Origin: Victivallales bacterium
GTDB taxonomy: Bacteria > Verrucomicrobiota > Lentisphaeria > Oligosphaerales > Oligosphaeraceae
DNA length: 64,000 nt
Assembly (NCBI GenBank): GCA_017964325.1
Contig: JAGCSE010000309.1
Coordinates: 32,043-96,042, forward strand
Direction: 5' to 3'
The translations under genes were made by a program, and so were the position numbers. This document shows positions 44,996 through 53,609 of the stretch, one piece after another. Numbering within the stretch: position 1 is the first letter of the stretch; the number at the start of each line of letters is the position of its first letter. Below the pieces are notes generated by a model. The model did no database searches, was not told where the DNA came from, and worked only from the letters and a program-made list of their open reading frames with translations.

Positions 44996-47900
44996 TTATT
45001 TCACATCAATCGTATAAGTGTTCGTCACAGACGGGCCGTCCGTCGGGGAAAGCTCCTTCGCGGCGCTCCATTGCTCCAGATTAATATGTTTATGTACGGT
45101 GTTCATATACATATAGCAGAAATCAACATCAGATGGATTAAACGTGTTTGTAATCATGATGTTGCGATTGTCAGGAGTCTTGTAGGCGACCTGCCAGCTG
45201 CCCTGCGGCTTCTCGGCATCCTTGCCCCACACCTCCAAGTAATCCAGTGCAGGATCCATCAGAGTCGATAGAACAACACTGCTTTTCTTGCCGTCCGCAA
45301 ATGTCCGAACCAACGTTGCATTCTGCGGTTCAAAAACATGGAACGCGGGATGGACACGGAAGGAACGGTTGCCTTTCACCGTCTTCGACGTATATTTAGA
45401 CGACACCTTGAATGAATTGCCCGCAAGTTCGATGCGACGAGTCACGAGAACACCGTCCTTCAGCAGGCATTCTATTTCCACAAAGTCCTTGCCTTGAGCC
45501 TTTACCGTGTATTTTTCATTCCATCCCAAGCCACGCAGCTCCGGCGTGGCGTATTCTTCATAGCCGTCGATGTCAGGATGATAGCCATCCTTGTTGTCGC
45601 CGTTGACGCGCAGGATGTCGCAACCGTCCGCCAGTTGCGCACGCCAGATGCGGCCGCCCAGAGTTGGCAGGATGTCGAGTGACAACACATCGTTCTTCAA
45701 CGTCACGATCGGATACTTGTTGGCTGCATTGCGGCGTGCGGCCAGCCAGTTCGCTGTCGTCCAGCGCGAATTCTCACTTACACGCGACAGATTCGCTTTC
45801 TTCGCAACTTGTTCGAAGAAATTGAGTTCCGACATGGAGGACAGGCTGCCGATCAGCATGCCGTCCTTCAGATAGAACGCGGAGGACGCCAGCATCTGCT
45901 TCGCGTAGATGATTGGAAGATAAGCCACCTGCACGCGGAACAGCTGGTCGGGATTGTCCTTCACGGCTTCCATCGCCTGCTGGAACAGCTCCGTCGATTT
46001 GTCCATCATCGCCTTGTCGTTCAGATACTGCTGTGCAGAAGCGTAGATGCGGACATGCAAGTCCTTCTTGTTGCACACGTTATCGTGGAGCATCGTCAGA
46101 TATTCACGGATGAACGGTGCGGCCGCGCCGTAGTAGCAATCCGTGAATTCACGGATTGCCTTATCGACGTCATACATCGGCTCCCAGAGCAGTTTCGCCA
46201 TGACGTATGCACGCAGTTCCGCCAGTTCGCCCGCGTCGCTGTAGTAATTGGCCTCTTCGAAAATGCTCGTCACATGGTTGCGGATGAAGAAGTCGATGTT
46301 CGGGGCCAACACGCGGAAATTCGGGAACGGCATATTGTTATGTGCATAATTGATGACGTAGTCCCAAATATGCAGGCGGTTGCAGATCTTCGCCCAGTCG
46401 CGAATGTCATCGACGAATGTCTTGTTAAACGGGCAGGTCTCCAGAGGATGTGTGAAGCAGCATTCGATTGAGCAGAGGCGGATGGCGACGTTCGGCGCGG
46501 GTTTCACGTGTTTCGGTGGCTTGCGCGTATATTGGTACGCCAGCGTGTCGATGATCTTGTCGGGATAGTCCTTTGCAACATCGTTGGCGATCGCATTGAC
46601 GAAATGGAGCAACGGGCCTGCCTGGCTACCTTCTTCTTCAGCCAGTTTGCGGCACTTCTCACATGTGCAGTAATTCCGCCAGTCGTTCTGCGACACGCTG
46701 AAAATCATGGCTTCGGGATGCTCCTGAATGCGTTTGCGTATTTCCGCCGTCGCGATGCGGATGACGTCCGGATTCGTCAAACAGAGCTGCGACCGCTCAA
46801 TGACGCGTTTTCCTTTGATTTCCGAATAGTATTCAGGATGCTCCGCTCCGTAGATGGCCGGCGGTACAAGCGAGTTGAACGTATGGACGAAACCGCAATA
46901 AATAACGTGACTGCCCCACTTTGCATCCGCATGGACGGCCGCGCCGTTCATCTTGTTGCGTACGCCGAATTCGGGTGGGTAGTTACACGTGTAGTTCGCA
47001 TCGCGTTGCTCCAGATACGGCACGAACACTTTCTTCAAGTTGTTCAGATCAATCTCCTCTTCCGCTTTCGGAATATAGGAGCAGTCGGCTGTGAACCAGC
47101 GGCAGCCCAGATAATCGTCAAGTAGCGTATAGACAGCATATAGCACGCCACGCTGTCCACCGCCAAGCAGTATCGCGTTGTTATTCGGATTGCTTTCCAC
47201 ATGGATGCCTTCCAAGCCGAGTTTCTCATAATCGACCTTGAATCCATATTTCTCCAGCACGCGGTTGCGACCGATGAAAATCGGAATCTTTTTAAGATTT
47301 TCCGTATTCGTCACGATATCCAGCGATTCCCCCGTCATTTCCTCCAGATAATATGCAAGTTCCTCTGCTGCAAACTTTTCCGATGGTGTCGCATCTTCGG
47401 GGATAATAATGACATGCCCATTACCCGATAAAATGGCTCCGTCGATTGTAATGGTGCGGCGGCCGACATTCACACGCTGCTTCTCGGCATCCATCAGAAT
47501 CTGCATCCCTTTCTTGTACCATGACTTAGCCAAATCGTCGGGCAATTTCTGCGCGTCATCTGCCGATTTCACGATTTCATTCGCCATGTCAAGTTCAACC
47601 AACTTGTCCGCCAGTTGCGCCTTGCGGAGCTGTCCTCCGAGAGCCAACGTGGGTATTGTCAATTCCCATGCCCTGCGGCAGGAAGCCTCGTTTTCACCCT
47701 TTCGGAACGCATCCACAAGTACTTGGACACGTTGGAGCACCGTCAGCGGTGCCATGAATTCGTTAAGGCGTTTCGGACCGTCCGGCGTGATGATGCCGCC
47801 GCCGCTGATCATGTCCGAAATATACGAAAGATTATTCGCCTCGTCGAGCTTGTTCTGGATGATGAGGCAGTCGATGTCGCCGCGGGAAATGCCGTCCGTC

Positions 47901-48481
47901 ACGGAAGCGAGTTTCTTCAGAGCGGCAAAATCGCCTTTCCTTAAATAATAGCGCGCCAGCAACCGCGCCTCATGGTTGGCGGGCTTCGCAAGCTTCTGCA
48001 ATTCAGCGATGTGCTCTTCGGCAGACTTGACCTTCACGATTTCCAGTTCGTCAATCCATGCCTTCGCCTTGCTGCTGCCTTCAATGACCAGCGGGATGAA
48101 CGTATAGGTTTCATCAGGGCCATAGAAATCGACGGTGACCTTGCGCCATTCGCCGTCAGGCTTCAACGTCGTGCTGAACATGAAATTCCAGCCAAAGGAA
48201 TACCAACCGTAAGTATAGAGAGCAAAGACATTTCCATTGCTGCCTGCCTCGCATTTTGCCCACGCTGTCGCACGATAGACGGCATAGGGTTCGATCTTGA
48301 GTTTTCGTTCGTTGTACGATGTCCAACGGGTCTGCGCTGTCACGCCGAACATGCCCGCCTTTTCTCCCGAATGCGCCTCCGTCTTGACGCCAGACGCGTC
48401 AAATTCGCGATCCGGCCACAAATTCTCCTGCGCCATCCCGAATAACGGCAACATCAATGCAAGCAACAACCATTTCTTCAT
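44996..48481 (-). CDS. Secreted GH67N2/DUF4838 glycosidase-type protein with CBM and mutarotase-like domains
   Basis: 1161 residues. Signal peptide MKKWLLLALMLPLFGMA, then a CBM-like sandwich (about 20-155: WRKVTVDFYG, AWIDELEIV) and a helical region (about 160-340). The alpha-glucuronidase N-terminal-like domain (about 350-455: EKFAAEELAYYLEEMTG, IFIGRN, GGGQRGVLYAVYTLLDDYLGCRWF) is followed by the DUF4838 barrel (about 480-760, including FSVSQNDWRNYCTCEKC). A C-terminal galactose-mutarotase-like beta-sandwich (from about 900) ends the protein. This layout is typical of large Lentisphaerae and Verrucomicrobia glycan-acting proteins with uncertain activity. RBS AGGAG, 6-nt spacer. The CTCEKC motif could bind a metal. 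Confidence 0.75.
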   Translation of the reverse strand: MKKWLLLALMLPLFGMAQENLWPDREFDASGVKTEAHSGEKAGMFGVTAQTRWTSYNERKLKIEPYAVYRATAWAKCEAGSNGNVFALYTYGWYSFGWNFMFSTTLKPDGEWRKVTVDFYGPDETYTFIPLVIEGSSKAKAWIDELEIVKVKSAEEHIAELQKLAKPANHEARLLARYYLRKGDFAALKKLASVTDGISRGDIDCLIIQNKLDEANNLSYISDMISGGGIITPDGPKRLNEFMAPLTVLQRVQVLVDAFRKGENEASCRRAWELTIPTLALGGQLRKAQLADKLVELDMANEIVKSADDAQKLPDDLAKSWYKKGMQILMDAEKQRVNVGRRTITIDGAILSGNGHVIIIPEDATPSEKFAAEELAYYLEEMTGESLDIVTNTENLKKIPIFIGRNRVLEKYGFKVDYEKLGLEGIHVESNPNNNAILLGGGQRGVLYAVYTLLDDYLGCRWFTADCSYIPKAEEEIDLNNLKKVFVPYLEQRDANYTCNYPPEFGVRNKMNGAAVHADAKWGSHVIYCGFVHTFNSLVPPAIYGAEHPEYYSEIKGKRVIERSQLCLTNPDVIRIATAEIRKRIQEHPEAMIFSVSQNDWRNYCTCEKCRKLAEEEGSQAGPLLHFVNAIANDVAKDYPDKIIDTLAYQYTRKPPKHVKPAPNVAIRLCSIECCFTHPLETCPFNKTFVDDIRDWAKICNRLHIWDYVINYAHNNMPFPNFRVLAPNIDFFIRNHVTSIFEEANYYSDAGELAELRAYVMAKLLWEPMYDVDKAIREFTDCYYGAAAPFIREYLTMLHDNVCNKKDLHVRIYASAQQYLNDKAMMDKSTELFQQAMEAVKDNPDQLFRVQVAYLPIIYAKQMLASSAFYLKDGMLIGSLSSMSELNFFEQVAKKANLSRVSENSRWTTANWLAARRNAANKYPIVTLKNDVLSLDILPTLGGRIWRAQLADGCDILRVNGDNKDGYHPDIDGYEEYATPELRGLGWNEKYTVKAQGKDFVEIECLLKDGVLVTRRIELAGNSFKVSSKYTSKTVKGNRSFRVHPAFHVFEPQNATLVRTFADGKKSSVVLSTLMDPALDYLEVWGKDAEKPQGSWQVAYKTPDNRNIMITNTFNPSDVDFCYMYMNTVHKHINLEQWSAAKELSPTDGPSVTNTYTIDVK

Positions 48482-48500
48482 GACTTTCTCCTATTATTTG

Positions 48501-49988
48501 TTATTTTTGAAAATCATTCTTTGATATTTTACAAAACTCGATGACCGCAACGCCCACCGCCGGCAGGACATAACGATTACCATCCACTGCAACTTCTTTT
48601 GGCTCAAAGATATCTGCGACTTGGTCATAGACTTCGTCCTGCGGATTCGCCGCGATTTCCAGAATCTTGCTTGGCGTTGTCTCAAAGCCTGGAATCGAAA
48701 ACGTCACCGTCCGCGACATCGTCCTGCTCAGATTGACCAGATGCAGCCACAGCGTGTCGCCGCGAATGCTCGCGGCGGCATCAACTCCGTCAGGTGCCTG
48801 CACCGCAACGGCTTCCGTTCCGATATTCTGGCTGAACAGCTTCATGATCGTCCCTACGGGCAGGAAATAGGCGCGACCGTTGCGGATCGGCGTCGGCAGC
48901 ATGATGGCGTTGTTCTGCCAGCGGTTGCCCATGAAATCCGCAAGTGTCGCGATTTCAATCGTCTGCCCATGCCGTTGCAATATGTTCGCGCAACGCGCAT
49001 ACGCCACACCTGCGTACCACGATGACAAAAAGTCACCGCGATGGCGACCGCCAATCGCATAATGCCCTTCCGTCATCGCCAGTTTCTTTCCATAAGGTGC
49101 AACGGATTTTTCCATGTAGAGAATTCGGTCTTCAAAGTCTCGTGTCGATTCCAGCATCTTCTCCCACGTTGCATCGGCATCGAGGCGGTAGTTCATGCCG
49201 TGCAGCGACTTGTAATTCTCACCGCCGCCGATGTGGTTGTGGAACGCGACCATTTCCGCGCCGTCACCGACAGCTTCGCAGATGTCAGCCGTCCAATCGC
49301 ACGTCTTTCCTTCTAGATATCGTTTCTGCCACGCGTTGTTCTCGCCATCGCCCCACACGATCAATTTGATGGATGGATCGACTTCGCGCATGGCTTTGAT
49401 AAACAATGGGGCTCGTTCGGCATTCTGTCGGCTCGTGTAACCATTTCTGTCATAACTGGTTTCGTTGCCGATCTGCCAATAGCGGACGTTGAATGGCTCC
49501 GCATGGCCATGCGATTTCCGCAGCGCATCGTCGGGATCGTTGCAGTAACGGACCCATTCAGCCGCCTCCTCCGCTGTGCCGAGACGATTTTCGCCATTTG
49601 CAGGATTCGCCCAATGCATCCGTCCATCCGACTCAAAATTCACGCAGAAAAGCAGTTCCGAGCCGCATTCCTTCGCAAGCTCCGCCAATTCCGCCGTTCC
49701 GACTTGATTGAGATAAATGCCGTCCCAGCAGAGATTTTGCATGGGAACACGATATGGTCCGACGCCTTCTTCCCAATGGTAGTACGATGCGAAGCAACCA
49801 CCCCACCGCAGCATCGGCGGCGCAAGCCGTTTGACGATTTCCACGGCTTTTGGCTGCCATTTGTTCGCCATGAAATCCCACGCCGCATCGATGGACGTAT
49901 CCGTCGTCCCCAGCGGTTCCGCGAACTGCATGAACAGATACGGTGACAGCCTGTACAGCGGTTTGGGATCAATTTGGATGATATTCAT
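48501..49988 (-). CDS. GH51-like alpha-L-arabinofuranosidase-type enzyme (clan GH-A)
   Basis: 495 residues. The segments RWGGCFASYYHWEEGVGP (GH51 start), VRYWQIGNETSYD (acid/base Glu after Asn) and LAMTEGHYA (nucleophile Glu on the other barrel strand) are a complete clan GH-A catalytic set in the GH51 order. A C-terminal beta-sandwich closes the protein, also typical. No signal peptide, so it acts on imported oligosaccharides. The ATG at 49988 has AAGGA 7 nt upstream and lies 2 nt after the stop of the PilO-like gene, so translation of the two is coupled. That a sugar hydrolase ends a pilus-type operon is odd. Substrate sugar (arabinose or other) is not certain. Confidence 0.75.
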   Translation of the reverse strand: MNIIQIDPKPLYRLSPYLFMQFAEPLGTTDTSIDAAWDFMANKWQPKAVEIVKRLAPPMLRWGGCFASYYHWEEGVGPYRVPMQNLCWDGIYLNQVGTAELAELAKECGSELLFCVNFESDGRMHWANPANGENRLGTAEEAAEWVRYCNDPDDALRKSHGHAEPFNVRYWQIGNETSYDRNGYTSRQNAERAPLFIKAMREVDPSIKLIVWGDGENNAWQKRYLEGKTCDWTADICEAVGDGAEMVAFHNHIGGGENYKSLHGMNYRLDADATWEKMLESTRDFEDRILYMEKSVAPYGKKLAMTEGHYAIGGRHRGDFLSSWYAGVAYARCANILQRHGQTIEIATLADFMGNRWQNNAIMLPTPIRNGRAYFLPVGTIMKLFSQNIGTEAVAVQAPDGVDAAASIRGDTLWLHLVNLSRTMSRTVTFSIPGFETTPSKILEIAANPQDEVYDQVADIFEPKEVAVDGNRYVLPAVGVAVIEFCKISKNDFQK

Positions 49989-49990
49989 GG

Positions 49991-50854
49991 CTAAATCCTT
50001 AAGAATGCGGAACATTCGATGTTGAGTTGCAGCGTTTCCACATTCGTGTCGTCCTGCCCTCCAGATGACTTCGCTGGCGGCGGAGCCACGATTTCAAATC
50101 CGCGTACTCCGAAAAACTGCCCAGAAACATTCAACAATTGCAAAAATGTCGTCACTTGTTCCAAGGTCCCCTCCACGCCAAGGCGCACGGGAAACTCCAG
50201 CAGGAACGGCGCGCCTTCCTTTTTTTCATCCAAGACGAAAGCCGTCACAGGCTGCACGCTGATCAGAGCCGCTCCCTTCCGCTTGCCGTCCAAAGCCGTC
50301 GCCTGAATGGTTTCATGCGTCCGAAAATGCAGACCGCTTTTCTCCACCATATCTGCCAGCATATCGACGCACCAACATTGTAACAGCAACTGGTAGTTAT
50401 ATTTAGATTTCGATTTCTGCGAAAGGTTCAGCACTTCAGGAGCGACATAGACGCCGCGCTGCTCAAATCGTGTCTGCATCTCGCTGAACTCCTGCTGGAA
50501 CTGCGAATTCAACACGCCGCCCATGAAATCCGATGTCTTGTCGTATCCACGTGCCGTCATCCGCCCTTTTAATGCCGAACATGAGAGTTTCATCGCCGCT
50601 TCCGACTGCGCTTTCAAGCCGTCCTTCCCCTCCAGCCGCGCTTTCCCCTCCGCCAATATCTTCTCCAGACTCTCCTTCTGCATCGGCCATTTTGATTTGC
50701 TCAAACGCTTTTCCTTGCCGACCAGCTCATCACGCATATCCTTGGCATCCAAAATGTTCGGGCGAATGACCAGAATATGCAGCAGCAATAGAAGCGCGAG
50801 GCAGGCAAAAAGGATGCCGCCCAGTATCTTGTATCGTTTCAGCCAATTGTCCAT
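49991..50854 (-). CDS. PilO/GspM-like inner-membrane protein of module B
   Basis: 287 residues. A short cytoplasmic N-terminus and one transmembrane helix (about 10-32), a coiled coil (about 40-100), then a periplasmic alpha/beta domain ending in PPPAKSSGG and a last strand (VETLQLNIECSAFLRI). This is the PilO/GspM plan. Amuc_1100 of Akkermansia, next to a PilM-like gene, is the best-known relative in this group. RBS AGGAGG lies inside the end of the PilM-like gene, 6 nt before its stop; start and stop are 6 nt apart. No pilin, PilB/PilT ATPase, PilC or secretin PilQ is in the window, so it may form a platform for something other than a type IV pilus. Confidence 0.65.
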   Translation of the reverse strand: MDNWLKRYKILGGILFACLALLLLLHILVIRPNILDAKDMRDELVGKEKRLSKSKWPMQKESLEKILAEGKARLEGKDGLKAQSEAAMKLSCSALKGRMTARGYDKTSDFMGGVLNSQFQQEFSEMQTRFEQRGVYVAPEVLNLSQKSKSKYNYQLLLQCWCVDMLADMVEKSGLHFRTHETIQATALDGKRKGAALISVQPVTAFVLDEKKEGAPFLLEFPVRLGVEGTLEQVTTFLQLLNVSGQFFGVRGFEIVAPPPAKSSGGQDDTNVETLQLNIECSAFLRI

Positions 50855-50860
50855 ATCGCC

Positions 50861-52696
50861 CTATTCCCTCCTCAGCTCCGGTTCGGCGTATGGCATCCGA
50901 AGCGTAAATGGCTTGTAATGATGACCTTTCATCTTCAAAAGAAAATCCGTCCACGGTGCGGCAAGTTCCGCACGAGCCCCTTCCGAAATGTCCTCCGTCG
51001 TATCGACGCGACCGAATACCTTCTTGTCGCTCAACTTCACCGCCAGTTCTCCCACACGCTTCATCGCCTCCGAATATCCCGCCTTGTCTTCCATCGTCGT
51101 GAATCCCGCAGCAATCATCGCCGCTTCGTCTTTCACGCTGCCAACACGAACGACAACAGGAAATTCCATATCCGTGCGATTCTCCTTTTCAGCGACTCCG
51201 CCATCGAAAAGGCCCCCAACCGCCTTTTTCTGTTCTTTGGGAAGCCTTCTGCCCCGTCGTGCAGCCTCCTGAATTTCCTCCGCATGTTCTTCGCGACCGC
51301 CCCAACCACGATAGCAGGCGACATCCGCCAGATAATAGAACCAAGTCCCGTCTTCTGTGGAACGACTGAGCAAATCCAATGTCTTCAATATTCTGCCAGA
51401 ACGATTTACAGTTTCGGCGACAGGAGCCATGCGCTGTTCCAGATTGCCAATTGTCGCCATGTTTTCATCAATTTTGCGAATCAACGCCTCGCAATCCCTC
51501 AACTGTTCTTCATAATGGGACATCTGCTGCATCATCCCGCTGCTAGCATGCCACGCCAACAGCTCAATCCCCAGAATGGACAGCACGATTGCAGCCGCCG
51601 CACCGACGGCATACGGAAAACGCTTCTTCCGATGTTGCATCGCAACGACATCTGGCGGCAGCAGCGACAATGGCAGGCTACTTCCATGCGCGCTCTCCAA
51701 TCCAAGCCCGAACGCCACGGCGTATTCTGGATGGACGGTGCCGCCAAATTCTGGCCCCAACAGCTCCATCTTGCTCTCAAACGCATTCTCCAACCATGCC
51801 CTCAACCCGCCGACACGGCTCGCACCACCGCATAGATATACCTTATTAATAGGGACTTCCGCAAGCTCCGCGCATTCCTGGCTGCGCCAATGCTCAACAA
51901 CGTTCTGTATCTCCGAATCCAACGATTTCGCGGCACGCCACAAGTCGGAATGGGACGACTCCGCCGTCAAATCCACCTCCGCCAACATCGTGGCCACACC
52001 ATGTTCCCCCGTCCCCGCCAAGCTCTTATGACTCGATACACGTTCACGAACCGCCTGCTCAAACGAATCGCCGCTGAACATCATCGACCCCATGAACAAC
52101 GGCTGTCCGCCCGCCACGACTATCGCCGTCGAATTCACCTTTCCCAAATCCAATATCAATATCGGTCGCTTTTCGTCAAGATATTCAGGATGAAGATGAT
52201 ACAGCGTATTCACGACCGCCATTCCAGACATGGCGACATCATCGCAGGGGATATCCGCCCGCGACAACGCGTCCATTTTTTCACGGATGGCCTGTTCACG
52301 ACACAATCCTATGAGAACAGGATTCTTACGTCCAAAGCCTCCTTTCACGGAAACATAGCCGTGCAGGAAATGCTCGTCCGTGAAATCCCCCATCTGCTTC
52401 GTCTCCTGTTCAACCAACGCCGCCAGTTGGGACGGATTGCTCGGCGGAAAGTCTGCAAGCTGTGTGGTTGCAATATATTGCGGAATACCTAAGCACGTCT
52501 TGGCTCCCAGCAATTTCTGCCCAGCCAGCCAGTCATGAAGGCCATGATACATCTCGCCTTCGTTCAGGATGCCCTCTTCCGTCAAATCAAATTCACGAGC
52601 CTCGACAAAGCGCGCGTTCCGCCCGTCCCCCTCAAACACGGAGACTTTCACGCTCGCGCTGCCGATATCTAAGCCTATGGATCTTTTATTTTTCAT
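50861..52696 (-). CDS. PilM-like actin-fold protein fused to a PilN-like membrane segment
   Basis: 611 residues from the ATG at 52696. Residues 1-330 are the PilM/FtsA-type actin fold: SIGLDIGSASVKV (phosphate-1), LILDLGKVNSTAIVV (phosphate-2), VYLCGGASRVGGLRAW (adenosine loop). A hydrophobic helix follows (about 362-385: YAVGAAAAIVLSILGIELLAW), then a coiled coil and a PilN-like periplasmic domain. PilM and PilN are usually separate, interacting proteins, so the fusion is natural. An upstream in-frame ATG at 52774 would add 26 residues encoded by CTAG array 2 (LEALDNLEALDN...); no RBS is seen at either start. It is followed 6 nt later by the PilO-like gene. Confidence 0.7.
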   Translation of the reverse strand: MKNKRSIGLDIGSASVKVSVFEGDGRNARFVEAREFDLTEEGILNEGEMYHGLHDWLAGQKLLGAKTCLGIPQYIATTQLADFPPSNPSQLAALVEQETKQMGDFTDEHFLHGYVSVKGGFGRKNPVLIGLCREQAIREKMDALSRADIPCDDVAMSGMAVVNTLYHLHPEYLDEKRPILILDLGKVNSTAIVVAGGQPLFMGSMMFSGDSFEQAVRERVSSHKSLAGTGEHGVATMLAEVDLTAESSHSDLWRAAKSLDSEIQNVVEHWRSQECAELAEVPINKVYLCGGASRVGGLRAWLENAFESKMELLGPEFGGTVHPEYAVAFGLGLESAHGSSLPLSLLPPDVVAMQHRKKRFPYAVGAAAAIVLSILGIELLAWHASSGMMQQMSHYEEQLRDCEALIRKIDENMATIGNLEQRMAPVAETVNRSGRILKTLDLLSRSTEDGTWFYYLADVACYRGWGGREEHAEEIQEAARRGRRLPKEQKKAVGGLFDGGVAEKENRTDMEFPVVVRVGSVKDEAAMIAAGFTTMEDKAGYSEAMKRVGELAVKLSDKKVFGRVDTTEDISEGARAELAAPWTDFLLKMKGHHYKPFTLRMPYAEPELRRE

Positions 52697-52708
52697 TTTT
52701 TTTGAATT

Positions 52709-52771
52709 TTCTAGATTGTCTAGAGCTTCTAGATTGTCTAGAGCTTCTAGATTGTCTAGAGCTTCTAGGGC
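52709..52771. repeat. CTAG array 2: seven 9-bp units between HAD and PilM-like genes
   Basis: TTCTAGATT and GTCTAGAGC alternate three times, then a last TTCTAGGGC: an 18-bp composite period. The stop codon of the HAD gene (TAG, complement of 52765-52767) is the CTAG of the outermost unit. On the minus strand one frame reads through as repeats of LDNLEA. Confidence 0.95.
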
Positions 52772-53556
52772 CAAAGCGCTTGCAATTCTCCAAGATTATC
52801 GCATGTAAACGTCGGCGTCACATCCGCCTTGCTGGACAGATCGGCACCCGGCCCGATGATGCGGCAGGTCAGCGTGCCCGCATTGACGCCCGCCGCGATG
52901 TCCGTCGCGAGGCGGTCGCCGCACATCAAGGCGTTTTCCGGCTTGACGCCGAAACGCGCCGCTGCGCGTTGCAGGAAACCCGCGTCTGGCTTGCCGAGCT
53001 GCCTAAGTGTCTTTCCGGTCGCTAGTTCTACGCATTTGGAAATCGCTCCGCAATCGACAAGACGCGTCGGGGCATCCGTAGGGCAGAACACGTCCGGATG
53101 CGTCGAAAAGCCGGGCACGCCATTGTAGATGAACCATGAAGCCTCGCACAACCGCTTGTATGTCAACGTCTTGTCAAAAGAAACGATGACTGCTTCGGGA
53201 TTGTCATCGACGATTTCATAGCCAGCCTCCTCCATCTCCGCTTTCATTGCGGGGACGCCGAGCAAATACAGCTTTTTCCATTCCGGATGCTCCGCCCGCA
53301 GCGTATCGACAAGAAAATCGACGGACGTGTAGAAATTCGCCTTCGACGTCTCGATGCCGTATTTCGCGAGTCGCGCCACGTATTCATCCTTGCTGTAGGA
53401 TGAATTGTTCGAGCAGAAGGCGTATGGAATATTCCGCGATTTCAGGAAATCAAGAAACGGCATCGTCGTGGGATACAGCGTCCCGCCATGGTAGATCGTC
53501 CCGTCCATATCCAGAAACACGGCCTTTACATTCTTCAACAAGGGTGACTTAGACAT
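52765..53556 (-). CDS. HAD-IIA family sugar-phosphatase-like hydrolase (NagD type)
   Basis: 263 residues. FLDMDGTIYHGG is the HAD nucleophile loop (DxDGT with Asp nucleophile and acid/base). FCSNNSS is motif II, the Lys of LGKPDAGFL motif III, and MCGDRLATDIAAGVNAG motif IV. The cap between motifs II and III is of NagD/IIA size. Family members remove phosphate from sugar or glycerol phosphates. RBS AGGA, 7-nt spacer. It sits inside module B between the coiled-coil and PilM-like genes, on the same strand. Its role there is not evident, and it may be a passenger. Its stop lies in a CTAG array. Confidence 0.85.
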   Translation of the reverse strand: MSKSPLLKNVKAVFLDMDGTIYHGGTLYPTTMPFLDFLKSRNIPYAFCSNNSSYSKDEYVARLAKYGIETSKANFYTSVDFLVDTLRAEHPEWKKLYLLGVPAMKAEMEEAGYEIVDDNPEAVIVSFDKTLTYKRLCEASWFIYNGVPGFSTHPDVFCPTDAPTRLVDCGAISKCVELATGKTLRQLGKPDAGFLQRAAARFGVKPENALMCGDRLATDIAAGVNAGTLTCRIIGPGADLSSKADVTPTFTCDNLGELQALWP

Positions 53557-53609
53557 ACAAATTTCCTACTTTTTTTACTTGCGAAACCGCTCAAGCAGTT
53601 TGATTTACA

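Noticed and set aside
49991..52696. A complete type IV pilus locus
   Set aside because: Only PilM/N/O-like proteins are present; no pilin, PilB/T/C/D or PilQ genes.
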